From the NCBI GenBank assembly GCA_963774765.1, contig CAVZGP010000011.1, forward strand, positions 1 to 64,000: a stretch of 64,000 nucleotides of DNA, read 5' to 3'. Shown one piece after another: positions 45,243 through 52,746 of the stretch. Under the pieces are notes generated by a model. The model was not told the DNA's origin and did not search any database. It worked only from the letters and a program-made list of their open reading frames with translations. Positions within the stretch are counted from its first letter, which is position 1. Each line of letters begins with the position of its first letter. A program made the position numbers and the translations under genes. This DNA is from Sva-07 sp963774765 (GTDB lineage Bacteria > Actinomycetota > Acidimicrobiia > Acidimicrobiales > Ilumatobacteraceae).

Positions 45243-46702
45243 TCCTCGCCTCCGAAAACCTCGATGTTCGAGAATCTGCAGGCGGGTGAGGCGTGGCCGG
45301 TACCGATCACCTGGTTGAGTTCACCCTTGCCGCAGTTCGGGGTGCCCATCACGGTGAAGCTGTCGCGGTCGGCGACACCGGTGAGGCTTCGCCAGAACGT
45401 CGACGAGATGCCGCGGTAGCCGGGATTGCGGACGGCGCCGACGATCTCGCCGTCCTCGATCAACTGGCCGTACTCACAGCCGAACTGGAACTTGTTGCGG
45501 CTGTCGTCGATCGACCACGAGTTGTTGGTGTGCAGGTAGACGCCGTGCTCGATGGAAGCGATCAGCTGGCCGACGGTCGAGTCGCCCGGCTCGACGTTGA
45601 GGTTCGCCATCCGGTCGATCGGTGGGCGATTCCAGTTCTGCGCACGCGAGTTGGCCACGCCGGGCAGACCGCTGCGCTCCTGCGACACCGCGCCGCCGAG
45701 ACCGCGCACCAAGATGCCGTTCTCGATCAGGTGCTGGCGCTCCGCCGGGGTGCCGTCGTCGTCGAAGCCGTACGACGCGAGCTGGCCGGGCACCGTGGGG
45801 TCGAAGGTGACATTGAGCAGCTCGGAGCCGTACTGATACGAGCCGAACATCTCGGGGGTGACGAAGCTGGTGCCGGCGTAGTTGCGCTCGTCGCCGAGAA
45901 TGCGGTCGAGTTCGAGCGGATGACCGATCGACTCGTGGATCTGCAGGATCATCTGGTCCGGCGCGAGCAGGGCGTCCATCACCCCGCTCGGACAGTTGGG
46001 GGCGCTGAGCAGCTCGAGCGCCTGTTCGGCGAGACGCGTTGCGGCGTCGCCGAAGCCGTAGCGACCGAGGACCTCGGCACCGCCCTGGCCGCAGAAGGCG
46101 TGGCCGCCGAACGTGCGGGTCTGGGTGTTCGAACCCTCGTTCGCGGTCGCGTTGAGGCTCGGGTACACGAAGCGGAAGCGTTGCTCGATGCGTCCGGTGT
46201 CGCCGTCGCGGGACGCGGTGAGCAGCAACTGGTCGACGTCACGGCGCACCAGCGAGGCACCCCAGTTGACGATGCGGTCGTCGTTGCCGAGCAGGCGTGA
46301 CTGCTGCTGGAGCAGTTCGAGCCGGTCGTTCAACGGCAATGTGTCCCACGTGACCTCGACCGGTGACACGTACGTGCCGGTGGAATGGGTCGTGGGTGCT
46401 GCGGTGGTGACCATCGCCCCGGTGGTGACGCCCGCCCAGTACCTGGCGCGGTCGGCGGCTGCTGTCAGCCCGACCTCGCTGAGGTCGGTGGTGGCGGCGT
46501 AGCCGAGGCCTCCGGCGTTCCAGATCGTGATCATCACGCCGGTGTCGAACTCGGTGAACATCGGCTCGAGCTGGTTGCGTCGGACGCTCAGGTGCTCGGC
46601 GCGTTCGTCGACGAGGCGGGCAGATGCATAGTCGACGTCGCTCGGAAGCGCAGATCGGAGTCGGTCCTCGAGTGCGGTTGATTCGATCAGGAGATCGGAC
46701 AT
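45239..46702 (-). CDS. tldD: TldD-like metalloprotease subunit
   Basis: A 487-residue protein. The metal-binding helix LQIHESIGHPLELDRILGDE carries HExxxH (about residues 253-258), with RGLGGAVSQERSGLPGVANS and VRNPGYRGISSTFWRSLTGV downstream, then MGTPNCGKGELNQVIGTGHA including the conserved CGKG. These are the marks of TldD, the catalytic half of the TldD/TldE zinc metalloprotease. It is first in a two-gene operon with tldE. No modified-peptide precursor gene was seen nearby. Confidence 0.92.
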   Translation of the reverse strand: MSDLLIESTALEDRLRSALPSDVDYASARLVDERAEHLSVRRNQLEPMFTEFDTGVMITIWNAGGLGYAATTDLSEVGLTAAADRARYWAGVTTGAMVTTAAPTTHSTGTYVSPVEVTWDTLPLNDRLELLQQQSRLLGNDDRIVNWGASLVRRDVDQLLLTASRDGDTGRIEQRFRFVYPSLNATANEGSNTQTRTFGGHAFCGQGGAEVLGRYGFGDAATRLAEQALELLSAPNCPSGVMDALLAPDQMILQIHESIGHPLELDRILGDERNYAGTSFVTPEMFGSYQYGSELLNVTFDPTVPGQLASYGFDDDGTPAERQHLIENGILVRGLGGAVSQERSGLPGVANSRAQNWNRPPIDRMANLNVEPGDSTVGQLIASIEHGVYLHTNNSWSIDDSRNKFQFGCEYGQLIEDGEIVGAVRNPGYRGISSTFWRSLTGVADRDSFTVMGTPNCGKGELNQVIGTGHASPACRFSNIEVFGGEE

Positions 46703-46750
46703 CCGTGCAGGCTACGGGTCGAGACGGTGGAGGGGAATACTGTTCGGGGT

Positions 46751-47119
46751 ATGGACCTCGCAGCACGCACCAGCCAGTTGTTCGCGATCTTCGAGTCGCA
46801 GGAGTTCGATGGTCTCGAGGCATTGCTCGCTCCCGATGCTCGCATCAAGCAGAACGGCAATCCGGAGCACGACATCGCAGGGCTGCTGGCATTCGTGCAG
46901 GGTGTGAAGCACGAGGGCGTCAGCGTGCAGTACTCCGACGTGCGGCGCTCGGTCGGCGAAGGCTTCGTCGTCGAGCAACACGTCGTGACGCTGACCCGAC
47001 CCGACGCCAAGTCGGCGTCGACCGACGTGTGCGTCGTGCTGCGCTTCGACGACGACGGCTTGATCACCCGCGTCGACGAGTACGCCGACTCCGCCGTGTT
47101 CGCCACGCTCTACACCTGA
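46751..47119 (+). CDS. SnoaL-like / NTF2-fold protein
   Basis: 122 residues from ATG 46,751 (MDLAARTSQLFAIFESQEFD). The cone-shaped NTF2 fold is suggested by the helix then GLEALLAPDARIKQNGNPEH, HDIAGLLAFVQGV, and closing strands EQHVVTLTRPDAK, CVVLRFDDDGLITRVDEYAD. These small proteins serve as isomerases, dehydratases or ligand binders; the reaction is unknown. Divergent from tldD with 48 bases between. Confidence 0.75.
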   Translation: MDLAARTSQLFAIFESQEFDGLEALLAPDARIKQNGNPEHDIAGLLAFVQGVKHEGVSVQYSDVRRSVGEGFVVEQHVVTLTRPDAKSASTDVCVVLRFDDDGLITRVDEYADSAVFATLYT

Positions 47120-47170
47120 AGCCCTTCCGCCGACCCCGCCCGATCTGCGCCCCTCCCGTCCCATCACTGG

Positions 47171-47217
47171 ATCTGCGCCCCTCCCATCCCGGAAACCGGG
47201 ACGCCACGGGCGCAGAT
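47171..47217. repeat. 47-base nested palindrome, family P copy 1
   Basis: Outer arms atctgcgccc / gggcgcagat, inner cccgg-aaa-ccggg. A second left arm (gatctgcgcccctcccgtcc) stands just before it at 47,142-47,162. Lies between convergent genes. Confidence 0.85.
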
Positions 47218-47244
47218 TCAACGCAAGATGCGGGGTGGGTTGAG

Positions 47245-48141
47245 TCAGCTCCAGCGGGCGATCGCCTCCGAGATGAGCTCGGCGGTGTGCTTCGGCCGCG
47301 TCGTGATCGCTCGGTAGGTGAAGCGAACGATGATCCATCCGGCGGCGGCCAGCTCGGCGTCGCGACGGCGATCGCGCTCGAACACCGTGCGTTGCAGGCC
47401 GTGGTACATCCAGCCGTCGCATTCGAGGATCACCCGAGTCCCGACCACTCGGAAATCGACCTCGAAGCCGTTGATCACCGGGTGGAACTCGACCGGGGGA
47501 AGCCTGTATCGGTCCACCAGTCGGCGCATGGACTGCTCGAGGAGTGAATCGGTCGGCTTGGCATCGATCGTCCACTCGGCAACGGCCTCGCGCAGTGCGA
47601 CGATGCCGGTGCGACCGTGCTCCGAGTGCTGGATCACCACCGACTCGAGGGCACCCAACGTTGCGAGCCGGTTCGCCAGGATGTGGCCGACGGCGTCGGT
47701 CACGGCTGGTCGATCGACCGCACCGAGGTCGAGGACGGCGCGCACGACGTTCGTGCACGCGATGTGGTGTCGCCGCTGTGGCGTGAGTTGTGCGAGGTCG
47801 CGTGGGCGATGGATCACGACATCGTCGAGCCCGACAAACCGGCGCCGCATGCCGATGAGGGTGATGTCGACCGGATCATCGTCGGGCCGCGGAAGGCCCC
47901 ACAGGCGAGCGGCGGAACGATGTGATGCGAGCGATGTCGGTCCGGTGGCGAGCACGGCTGCGGCGATCCGTTGTTCGGGCGTGTTCGCCGTGCCATGGAG
48001 CCTCGCGACACCCGGATACAGCTGCTCGATCTGGCCGGCCGCGAGCGCCCGATACCAACTCGAGCGTGACAATCCGCTCACTTGCTGGGTCACAAGGCCG
48101 TGATTGGCCGTGGCGAACCGGTCGAGCCGCGAGAGTTGCAT
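47245..48141 (-). CDS. DUF559-type endonuclease-like protein with AbiEi-like N-terminus
   Basis: 298 residues from ATG 48,141 (MQLSRLDRFATANHGLVTQQ); an earlier in-frame ATG at 48,195 is possible. The N-terminal winged helix (VSGLSRSSWYRALAAGQIEQ, LYPGVARLHG) is like that of type IV toxin-antitoxin AbiEi proteins. The C-terminal part, VDFRVVGTRVILECDGWMYH followed by DRRRDAELAAAGWIIVRFTY, matches the DUF559/Vsr-like nuclease fold, with D, E-x-D and catalytic-type spacing. Many actinobacteria carry numerous copies. Nuclease activity is inferred only. Confidence 0.8.
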   Translation of the reverse strand: MQLSRLDRFATANHGLVTQQVSGLSRSSWYRALAAGQIEQLYPGVARLHGTANTPEQRIAAAVLATGPTSLASHRSAARLWGLPRPDDDPVDITLIGMRRRFVGLDDVVIHRPRDLAQLTPQRRHHIACTNVVRAVLDLGAVDRPAVTDAVGHILANRLATLGALESVVIQHSEHGRTGIVALREAVAEWTIDAKPTDSLLEQSMRRLVDRYRLPPVEFHPVINGFEVDFRVVGTRVILECDGWMYHGLQRTVFERDRRRDAELAAAGWIIVRFTYRAITTRPKHTAELISEAIARWS

Positions 48142-48195
48142 GTCATGCAGTGGGCGTTCCGTCGGCCAATTCGGAAATCCCGTTCGCACCCTCAT

Positions 48196-48244
48196 GATCT
48201 GTGCCCCTCACGTCCCGGAAACCGGGACGCCTGGGGCACAGATC
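48196..48244. repeat. 49-base nested palindrome, family P copy 2
   Basis: Perfect outer arms gatctgtgcccc / ggggcacagatc and inner cgtcccgg-aaa-ccgggacg. Directly precedes the truncated MocA-family remnant. Confidence 0.9.
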
Positions 48245-48249
48245 GGGTG

Positions 48250-49001
48250 AAGGGACGACGCCGCAGCGCACCGCGATGCGATCACCTGGATGGGCCTGCA
48301 GTGCCCGTTCCTGCATGGGTCGGCGACTGGAACCGGTTCAGCGGCAACATGGGAGGGACGCTCGTCGGAAAGTGCTGCCACTTCTTCGATCCGATGCATC
48401 TTGTGGCCGGTGCGCACGCGGCGCGGGTGCTGGCGAGCGGCGGCCAGGACGTCAACCACCTCGACGAGGAGCACGAGATCGACGGTCGACTCGAACGGCC
48501 CGACATCCTCGACAACGTGTTCGTGATCGTCGAGTTCGCCAATGGCGTACGTGCGCGCTCGATCTGTACATGTTCGCCGAGGGCGGCCGGCTCGAACAGG
48601 AGATCACCATCAGCGGCGACCGGGCGAATCTGGAGGTGACGGTCCCGGGCCACGTGGTGTGGCTGGGTGAGCGTGCGGCTGCGGGCGCGCCCGCGTCGCA
48701 TCCTGGAGGCGGCGTGAGCGAGATCTCCGCGCTGGTGGATCCCCTGGTGCCCTACCCGGACGTCCACCAGGGCGCCGGCTACATGGAGCACCTCGCCCCC
48801 GCCGACGCGATCCGCAACGGTGAGCGCGCGGCGGTCACGGTGACCGAGGGAATGTGGGCAGTCGCGATCGGCGCGGCCGCCTATCGGTCGATCGACGAAC
48901 GCCGACCGGTCGAGCTGTCCGAATTCGGCTCAGCTGAGGGCTCCGATGGTGTCGTTCGGCCCTACTTCTTGATCCGTGGGATCTCGATGATGGAGGTATG
49001 A
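48250..49001 (+). pseudogene. Gfo/Idh/MocA oxidoreductase, C-terminal remnant
   Basis: CPFLH then VGDWNRFSGNMGGTLVGKCC and HFFDPMHLVAGAHAARVLAS are the substrate-side region of MocA-family sugar dehydrogenases. After a shift near 48,318 this part runs in one frame to NGVRA. A missing base near 48,550 moves it to LDLYMFAEGGRLEQEITISG, which continues to RGISMMEV and TGA at 49,001. The entire N-terminal NAD-binding Rossmann domain is absent, and the remnant begins just after a family-P palindrome. Not functional as read. Its stop overlaps the next start (atga). Confidence 0.82.
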
Positions 49002-50098
49002 GGCACCCAGTCCTCGCTTGTGGTGGCCTCGTTGCCGCGTCTCTGATCGCTCTCGGGTCGTGCGGCGGTCGAGACCGCGAGACGGCGACATCCGCGTCGG
49101 CGCCGCCCCCCGCAACTGCAACCAGCACCGTCGCCCCGTCGTCGAGCACGATCGCGCCGCCGAGCACCATCGTCGCAACCTCGACCAGCACCATCGCCGC
49201 GTCGACGACACAACCGCCGTACCCGACGACCACCGTCCATCGCTCACCGCCGTCATGTGAGGACGAGCTGGTCGGCGTGCTCGGCGAGGTCGACGGATCG
49301 ATCAGTGCCGCGCGCTTGGCGCCCGGTGGCGCCTGGACGGCGGACATCGATGGCGCGTCGTTCGCGAGTCGCACGAACACCGCCGAGGAGTTCCGATACC
49401 GAATGGGACTCGATTGCACCGCGCTCGTGACGCAGACGACCGCCGACGGCGGGGAGAGGCTCGTACTCGTTGCATGGACGGGAGACCGCATGGCCTGGGT
49501 GGTGCAGGCGAGCGACGCCCCGGCATCTCCGTTCCGACCGGATCAGCTCGTGCAGCTGTTCATCGATCAGCCCACCGGCGAGTGGCTCGTCGACCAGTTC
49601 GTCTGGGCCGGCTCGCTGAGCACTGGCGAGACCGTGCTCGTCGGCACCAACGACACGGCGTTCGGCGTCGCCGCCAAGTCGTGGTGGAACGAAGTACCCC
49701 GATTCGACGATCTCGAGGTCACCAATGGGGCCGAGAGGTATGCGATCGATGCGCTCATCCACGCAGGTGCTCGCAACGTGTCGGTTGGCGAACCTGCGAA
49801 CTTCCAGTCGGAGATCGCGACGATTCAGTTCATCACACCGGCCGGGCTCCACCTGATCGCGACGGTCGCCCCGCCCGACTGGTTCGACCCGGCGGCACCG
49901 ATCGTCGAGGGCGAGATGGTCGTCGAACAGATCGACGGCGTCGACGTCCATGTGACGACAGCGGCACCGGGGTCGTACGCGACCGGATTGGTCGGGTGGG
50001 CGTGTGGTGACTACGTCTGGTTCATCGATTCGGTGTACGGAACCGTCGGTGAACTCGTCGACTGGACAGGCCAACTCGTGGCGTCGGCGGGCTGTTGA
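48998..50098 (+). CDS. lipoprotein of unknown function
   Basis: A 366-residue protein with a lipoprotein-type signal (MRHPVLACGGLVAASLIALG then SCGG) and a long Thr/Ser/Pro linker (about 30-80). The mature domain (CEDELVGVLGEVDGSISAAR, ERLVLVAWTGDRMAWVVQAS, WFIDSVYGTVGELVDWTGQL) is beta-rich and has a pair of Cys near its ends. I recognise no family. Its ATG overlaps the stop of the MocA remnant, implying that the remnant gene once was, or still is, transcribed with it. Confidence 0.65.
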   Translation: MRHPVLACGGLVAASLIALGSCGGRDRETATSASAPPPATATSTVAPSSSTIAPPSTIVATSTSTIAASTTQPPYPTTTVHRSPPSCEDELVGVLGEVDGSISAARLAPGGAWTADIDGASFASRTNTAEEFRYRMGLDCTALVTQTTADGGERLVLVAWTGDRMAWVVQASDAPASPFRPDQLVQLFIDQPTGEWLVDQFVWAGSLSTGETVLVGTNDTAFGVAAKSWWNEVPRFDDLEVTNGAERYAIDALIHAGARNVSVGEPANFQSEIATIQFITPAGLHLIATVAPPDWFDPAAPIVEGEMVVEQIDGVDVHVTTAAPGSYATGLVGWACGDYVWFIDSVYGTVGELVDWTGQLVASAGC

Positions 50099-50135
50099 CC
50101 GACCGTGAGGTCGACGCAGACCCCGGTGGCTTGAC

Positions 50136-50534
50136 ATGGAATTGACTCACCGGCCCGACTTTTGGGTCAAGGGGATGGACCGTGGCGCCGAGACCTTGTA
50201 CATGCAACTCGCTACGTTGGACACCACCACCATCATCGACGGCTTCTCCTCGATCGACACCACCGTCGAGTTGTCCCACTCCTATGACGCCTACGGCGTG
50301 CACGGGAGCCTCGAGCGGATCTCGATCGTGGCGAGCCGTGTGTGGGCCGCCCGTGCGGCGGGCGCGCTCGCCGGCTGCGACCTCGACGACCTGCAGACCG
50401 CATTGTTCGTGACGCAGCGTGGCTGGCACAGCGATGCCGTCGCACTCGAACCCGACATCGGCGTCGAGTGGGAACTCATCACGGCGATCAACGAAGCCTC
50501 GGGCGGCCCGAGCGCGACGACCGCCCGATCGTGA
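50136..50534 (+). CDS. conserved-looking small protein, unrecognised
   Basis: 132 residues starting MELTHRPDFWVKGMDRGAET. Has G/C-type codon positions throughout and a sensible acidic, soluble composition, including LSHSYDAYGVHGSLERISIV and AALAGCDLDDLQTALFVTQR-like helices. No signal peptide, membrane segment or motif I can name. Follows the lipoprotein gene by 37 bases and might be in the same transcript. Function unknown. Confidence 0.5.
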   Translation: MELTHRPDFWVKGMDRGAETLYMQLATLDTTTIIDGFSSIDTTVELSHSYDAYGVHGSLERISIVASRVWAARAAGALAGCDLDDLQTALFVTQRGWHSDAVALEPDIGVEWELITAINEASGGPSATTARS

Positions 50535-50563
50535 CCTGAACCGGTTGGGAGCGCGACTCCTGT

Positions 50564-51094
50564 TCAGATCAGCGGGGCGAGCTGACGGGCCACGTCGATC
50601 GTGGCCTCACCATCGCCGGTGACGACGAGGAACGACATTGCCGATCCATCGACGCGAATCAGGACCGCTTGGGTGAAGTCGCTGTCGACCGTGTCGAGCT
50701 CGACCCCGAAGATGTCGTCGGGGAGACCCTCGACAGGACGCTGATCGGCGTCGGAGCCGGCGCAGTCCATCGTCACCCACGTGTCGAGGACGGCTTGCGC
50801 GGCGTCGGCATCCCCGTTCAGCTCGACCACGGTGTGGTTGATCCCGAGCCCACGCGATTCGTCACCGAATTCGACGCTGCCGGCCGCGGTCACCTCGACA
50901 TCCGGGATGTCACCGTCGAACGGACAGGGGGGCGCAACCGTGCCGGGCAGCAGCGCAACGTCGCCAGGATTGCTGGCCACCCATCCGGCGCCGAGCTGTT
51001 GCTCGCTCATCAGTGGCGGCAGCTCCGCGGTCTCACGATCCGATGCGCCACCGCACGCAACGATCGCGACCAGCACCGATGCCAGCACCGGCAA
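50564..51094 (-). CDS. small lipoprotein, start abutting a palindrome
   Basis: 176 residues if started at TTG 51,094, which gives the signal MPVLASVLVAIVACGGASDR with lipobox IVAC. The body (MSEQQLGAGWVASNPGDVAL, GINHTVVELNGDADAAQAVL, DTWVTMDCAGSD) resembles actinobacterial sensor-like lipoproteins of unknown role. The frame is open to 51,280, but that part translates a family-P palindrome and overlaps the upstream membrane gene. Last of three genes on this strand after the HAD gene and the membrane gene. Confidence 0.6.
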   Translation of the reverse strand: MPVLASVLVAIVACGGASDRETAELPPLMSEQQLGAGWVASNPGDVALLPGTVAPPCPFDGDIPDVEVTAAGSVEFGDESRGLGINHTVVELNGDADAAQAVLDTWVTMDCAGSDADQRPVEGLPDDIFGVELDTVDSDFTQAVLIRVDGSAMSFLVVTGDGEATIDVARQLAPLI

Positions 51095-51140
51095 TCTGCG
51101 CCCGCTGCGTCCCGCAAACCGGGACGGTCGGGGCGCAGAT
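51094..51140. repeat. 47-base nested palindrome, family P copy 3
   Basis: Outer arms atctgcgccc / gggcgcagat, inner gtcccg-caaa-ccgggac (one mismatch). Its edge coincides with the proposed TTG start of the lipoprotein gene. Confidence 0.85.
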
Positions 51141-51150
51141 CGCGACGCTC

Positions 51151-52029
51151 TCACCACGCCGTCCGCTGGGCACGTTGCTGGGTCCAACCGTCCGCGACGA
51201 TCCCAGCGAACACGACGCCGGCCCCCAGCACGACGCCGGCGCCGACGAGGAGCAACATCGACGGCACAGCGTCCGTCCACACCGTTTGCAGCATCTCACC
51301 GAACAAGGTGTTCGCGACGAGGCCGATGATCCATCCGATGACGAGCAGGCCGACCAACCACGCCCCGCACACCACGACCGCGGCGATCCCGAGCCGGCGA
51401 AGGCCGTGCCCCGGGCGAGGATGAGCGACCACCGCGACGAACCCGAACACGAACAACGCCAGTGCACCGACGACCCGCGCTGTCTCGGCGACGCGTTGGA
51501 GTCCGAGATCCGGCACGTCGGTCGGGACCACCGAGGGCAGGCTGACCTGCTCGACTGCTGCGTCCAGACCCGATGCGTCGACGCTCGCGACATCGATGCC
51601 GGCAGTGGCCGGATCGAATCCGGCAGCGGTCGCGGCGTCGAGCACCGACCGGGCGATCGCCGTGCGCACGGCCACATTGCCATCTGGAAGTGCACCCACA
51701 TCCGGATCGACGATCTGGCGGTGTGCTCCCATCAGCGACGAGCTGACCACCGCGGTCACCTGCGGGTCGGTGCTTGTCGCCGTTGCCAGCTGTGCAGCGA
51801 TGGCGCTGCCCACGATCGGTGAGATCGCTCGCTCGACGGTCTTCTCGATCACGTCAGCCGTGAATCGTGACGCAGCGATCTGATCGGCGGCGCGTTCGGC
51901 CCGGGCAGTGTCGAGCACCGACATCAGCGCGAGTTGCGAGCTCACCAGGGCGACCAGGGCAATCGTGAACATCGCCACGCAGAATCCGGCAACCGCCAGC
52001 TGCGCCGTCGAGGCTCGACCGTCGGTCAT
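51151..52029 (-). CDS. membrane protein with large extracytoplasmic loop, unrecognised
   Basis: A 292-residue protein. TM1 spans about 11-34 (VAGFCVAMFTIALVALVSSQ). An extracytoplasmic region of about 150 residues follows, rich in Ala/Asp/Val. Three C-terminal helices are near 187-205, 217-242 and 254-278 (VPSMLLLVGAGVVLGAGVVF-like). No enzyme motif. Its start is 6 bases after the HAD gene stop, so the two are probably co-transcribed. Function unknown. Confidence 0.65.
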   Translation of the reverse strand: MTDGRASTAQLAVAGFCVAMFTIALVALVSSQLALMSVLDTARAERAADQIAASRFTADVIEKTVERAISPIVGSAIAAQLATATSTDPQVTAVVSSSLMGAHRQIVDPDVGALPDGNVAVRTAIARSVLDAATAAGFDPATAGIDVASVDASGLDAAVEQVSLPSVVPTDVPDLGLQRVAETARVVGALALFVFGFVAVVAHPRPGHGLRRLGIAAVVVCGAWLVGLLVIGWIIGLVANTLFGEMLQTVWTDAVPSMLLLVGAGVVLGAGVVFAGIVADGWTQQRAQRTAW

Positions 52030-52035
52030 CGCAGC

Positions 52036-52689
52036 TCAGAGCAGTCGGTCGAGGAGGGCCGTCGCCGCTGCGACGGGGTCGGTGACGAGCATCGTCTGCA
52101 GTCCGACGGACTCGGCGCCGGTGATGTTCCAGGGGAAGTCGTCGAGGAACAGCGTGCGCTCGATCGGCGAGCCGAGCCGGTCGATGGTCAGTTCGAAGAT
52201 GTCCGCGTTCGGCTTGCGCATGTCGACCTCGCACGAGTCGATCACCACGTCGACCAGGTTGTCGGCATCCCAGAGTGTGCGCCACGCACCCCACTCCTTG
52301 ATGTTGTTCGTGAGGATTGCGGTCGAATAGCCCGCCGCTCGGATCGCTCGAGCGGCGTCGACCATCTCGGGGATCGGTGACAGGCCCGAGAGCAGGTCGT
52401 CGCCACGCGGTGGCGTCGGGAACGCGTCAAAACCCGCCTCGCGCCACAACGGTTCGATGCCCGAGACGTATTCGTCGAAGTCGATCCTGCCCCGTTCGAG
52501 CAGGTGCCACGGGTGATCGCCGTCGTCGGCGAGGGGGCCCATCACGATGTTCGCGAACGTCACGAGGTCGACCTCGACATCGATCCCGTTCGTTTCGATC
52601 TGATGGCGCATCATCGCACCGGGGCTGGTGCTGAGCACTCCGGCGAAGTCGAAGATCACCGCATCGATGTCAGGATTCGGCCTCGTCAT
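52036..52689 (-). CDS. HAD-superfamily hydrolase (DFAGV variant)
   Basis: A 217-residue protein beginning MTRPNPDIDAVIFDFAGVLS. The haloacid dehalogenase fold is clear: FDFAGVL (motif I, about 13-19), YSTAILTNNIKEWGAW (motif II), VDMRKPNADIFELTIDRLG (motif III Lys) and TLFLDDFPWNITGAESVGLQ (motif IV). In motif I the second Asp of DxD is Ala, as Gly in related DxGGV enzymes, so phosphatase activity may be altered. Resembles the epoxide-hydrolase N-terminal/acyl-CoA-linked HAD group. Upstream of the membrane gene. Confidence 0.82.
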   Translation of the reverse strand: MTRPNPDIDAVIFDFAGVLSTSPGAMMRHQIETNGIDVEVDLVTFANIVMGPLADDGDHPWHLLERGRIDFDEYVSGIEPLWREAGFDAFPTPPRGDDLLSGLSPIPEMVDAARAIRAAGYSTAILTNNIKEWGAWRTLWDADNLVDVVIDSCEVDMRKPNADIFELTIDRLGSPIERTLFLDDFPWNITGAESVGLQTMLVTDPVAAATALLDRLL

Positions 52690-52709
52690 CGGCCGGACGC
52701 TACCGGCGT

Positions 52710-52742
52710 GATTTCATCAGGGGTCTGACCCCTGGTGCAATC
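52710..52742. repeat. 33-base palindrome caggggtc-t-gacccctg, family D copy 2
   Basis: gatttcatcaggggtc and gacccctggtgcaatc (two mismatches) around a single t. Sits after the amidase stop and before the HAD gene; may act as a terminator. Confidence 0.8.
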
Positions 52743-52746
52743 GTGG

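Noticed and set aside
47245..49001. DUF559 protein and MocA gene as a defence pair
   Set aside because: The MocA frame is a decayed sugar-dehydrogenase remnant on the other strand; nothing links the two.
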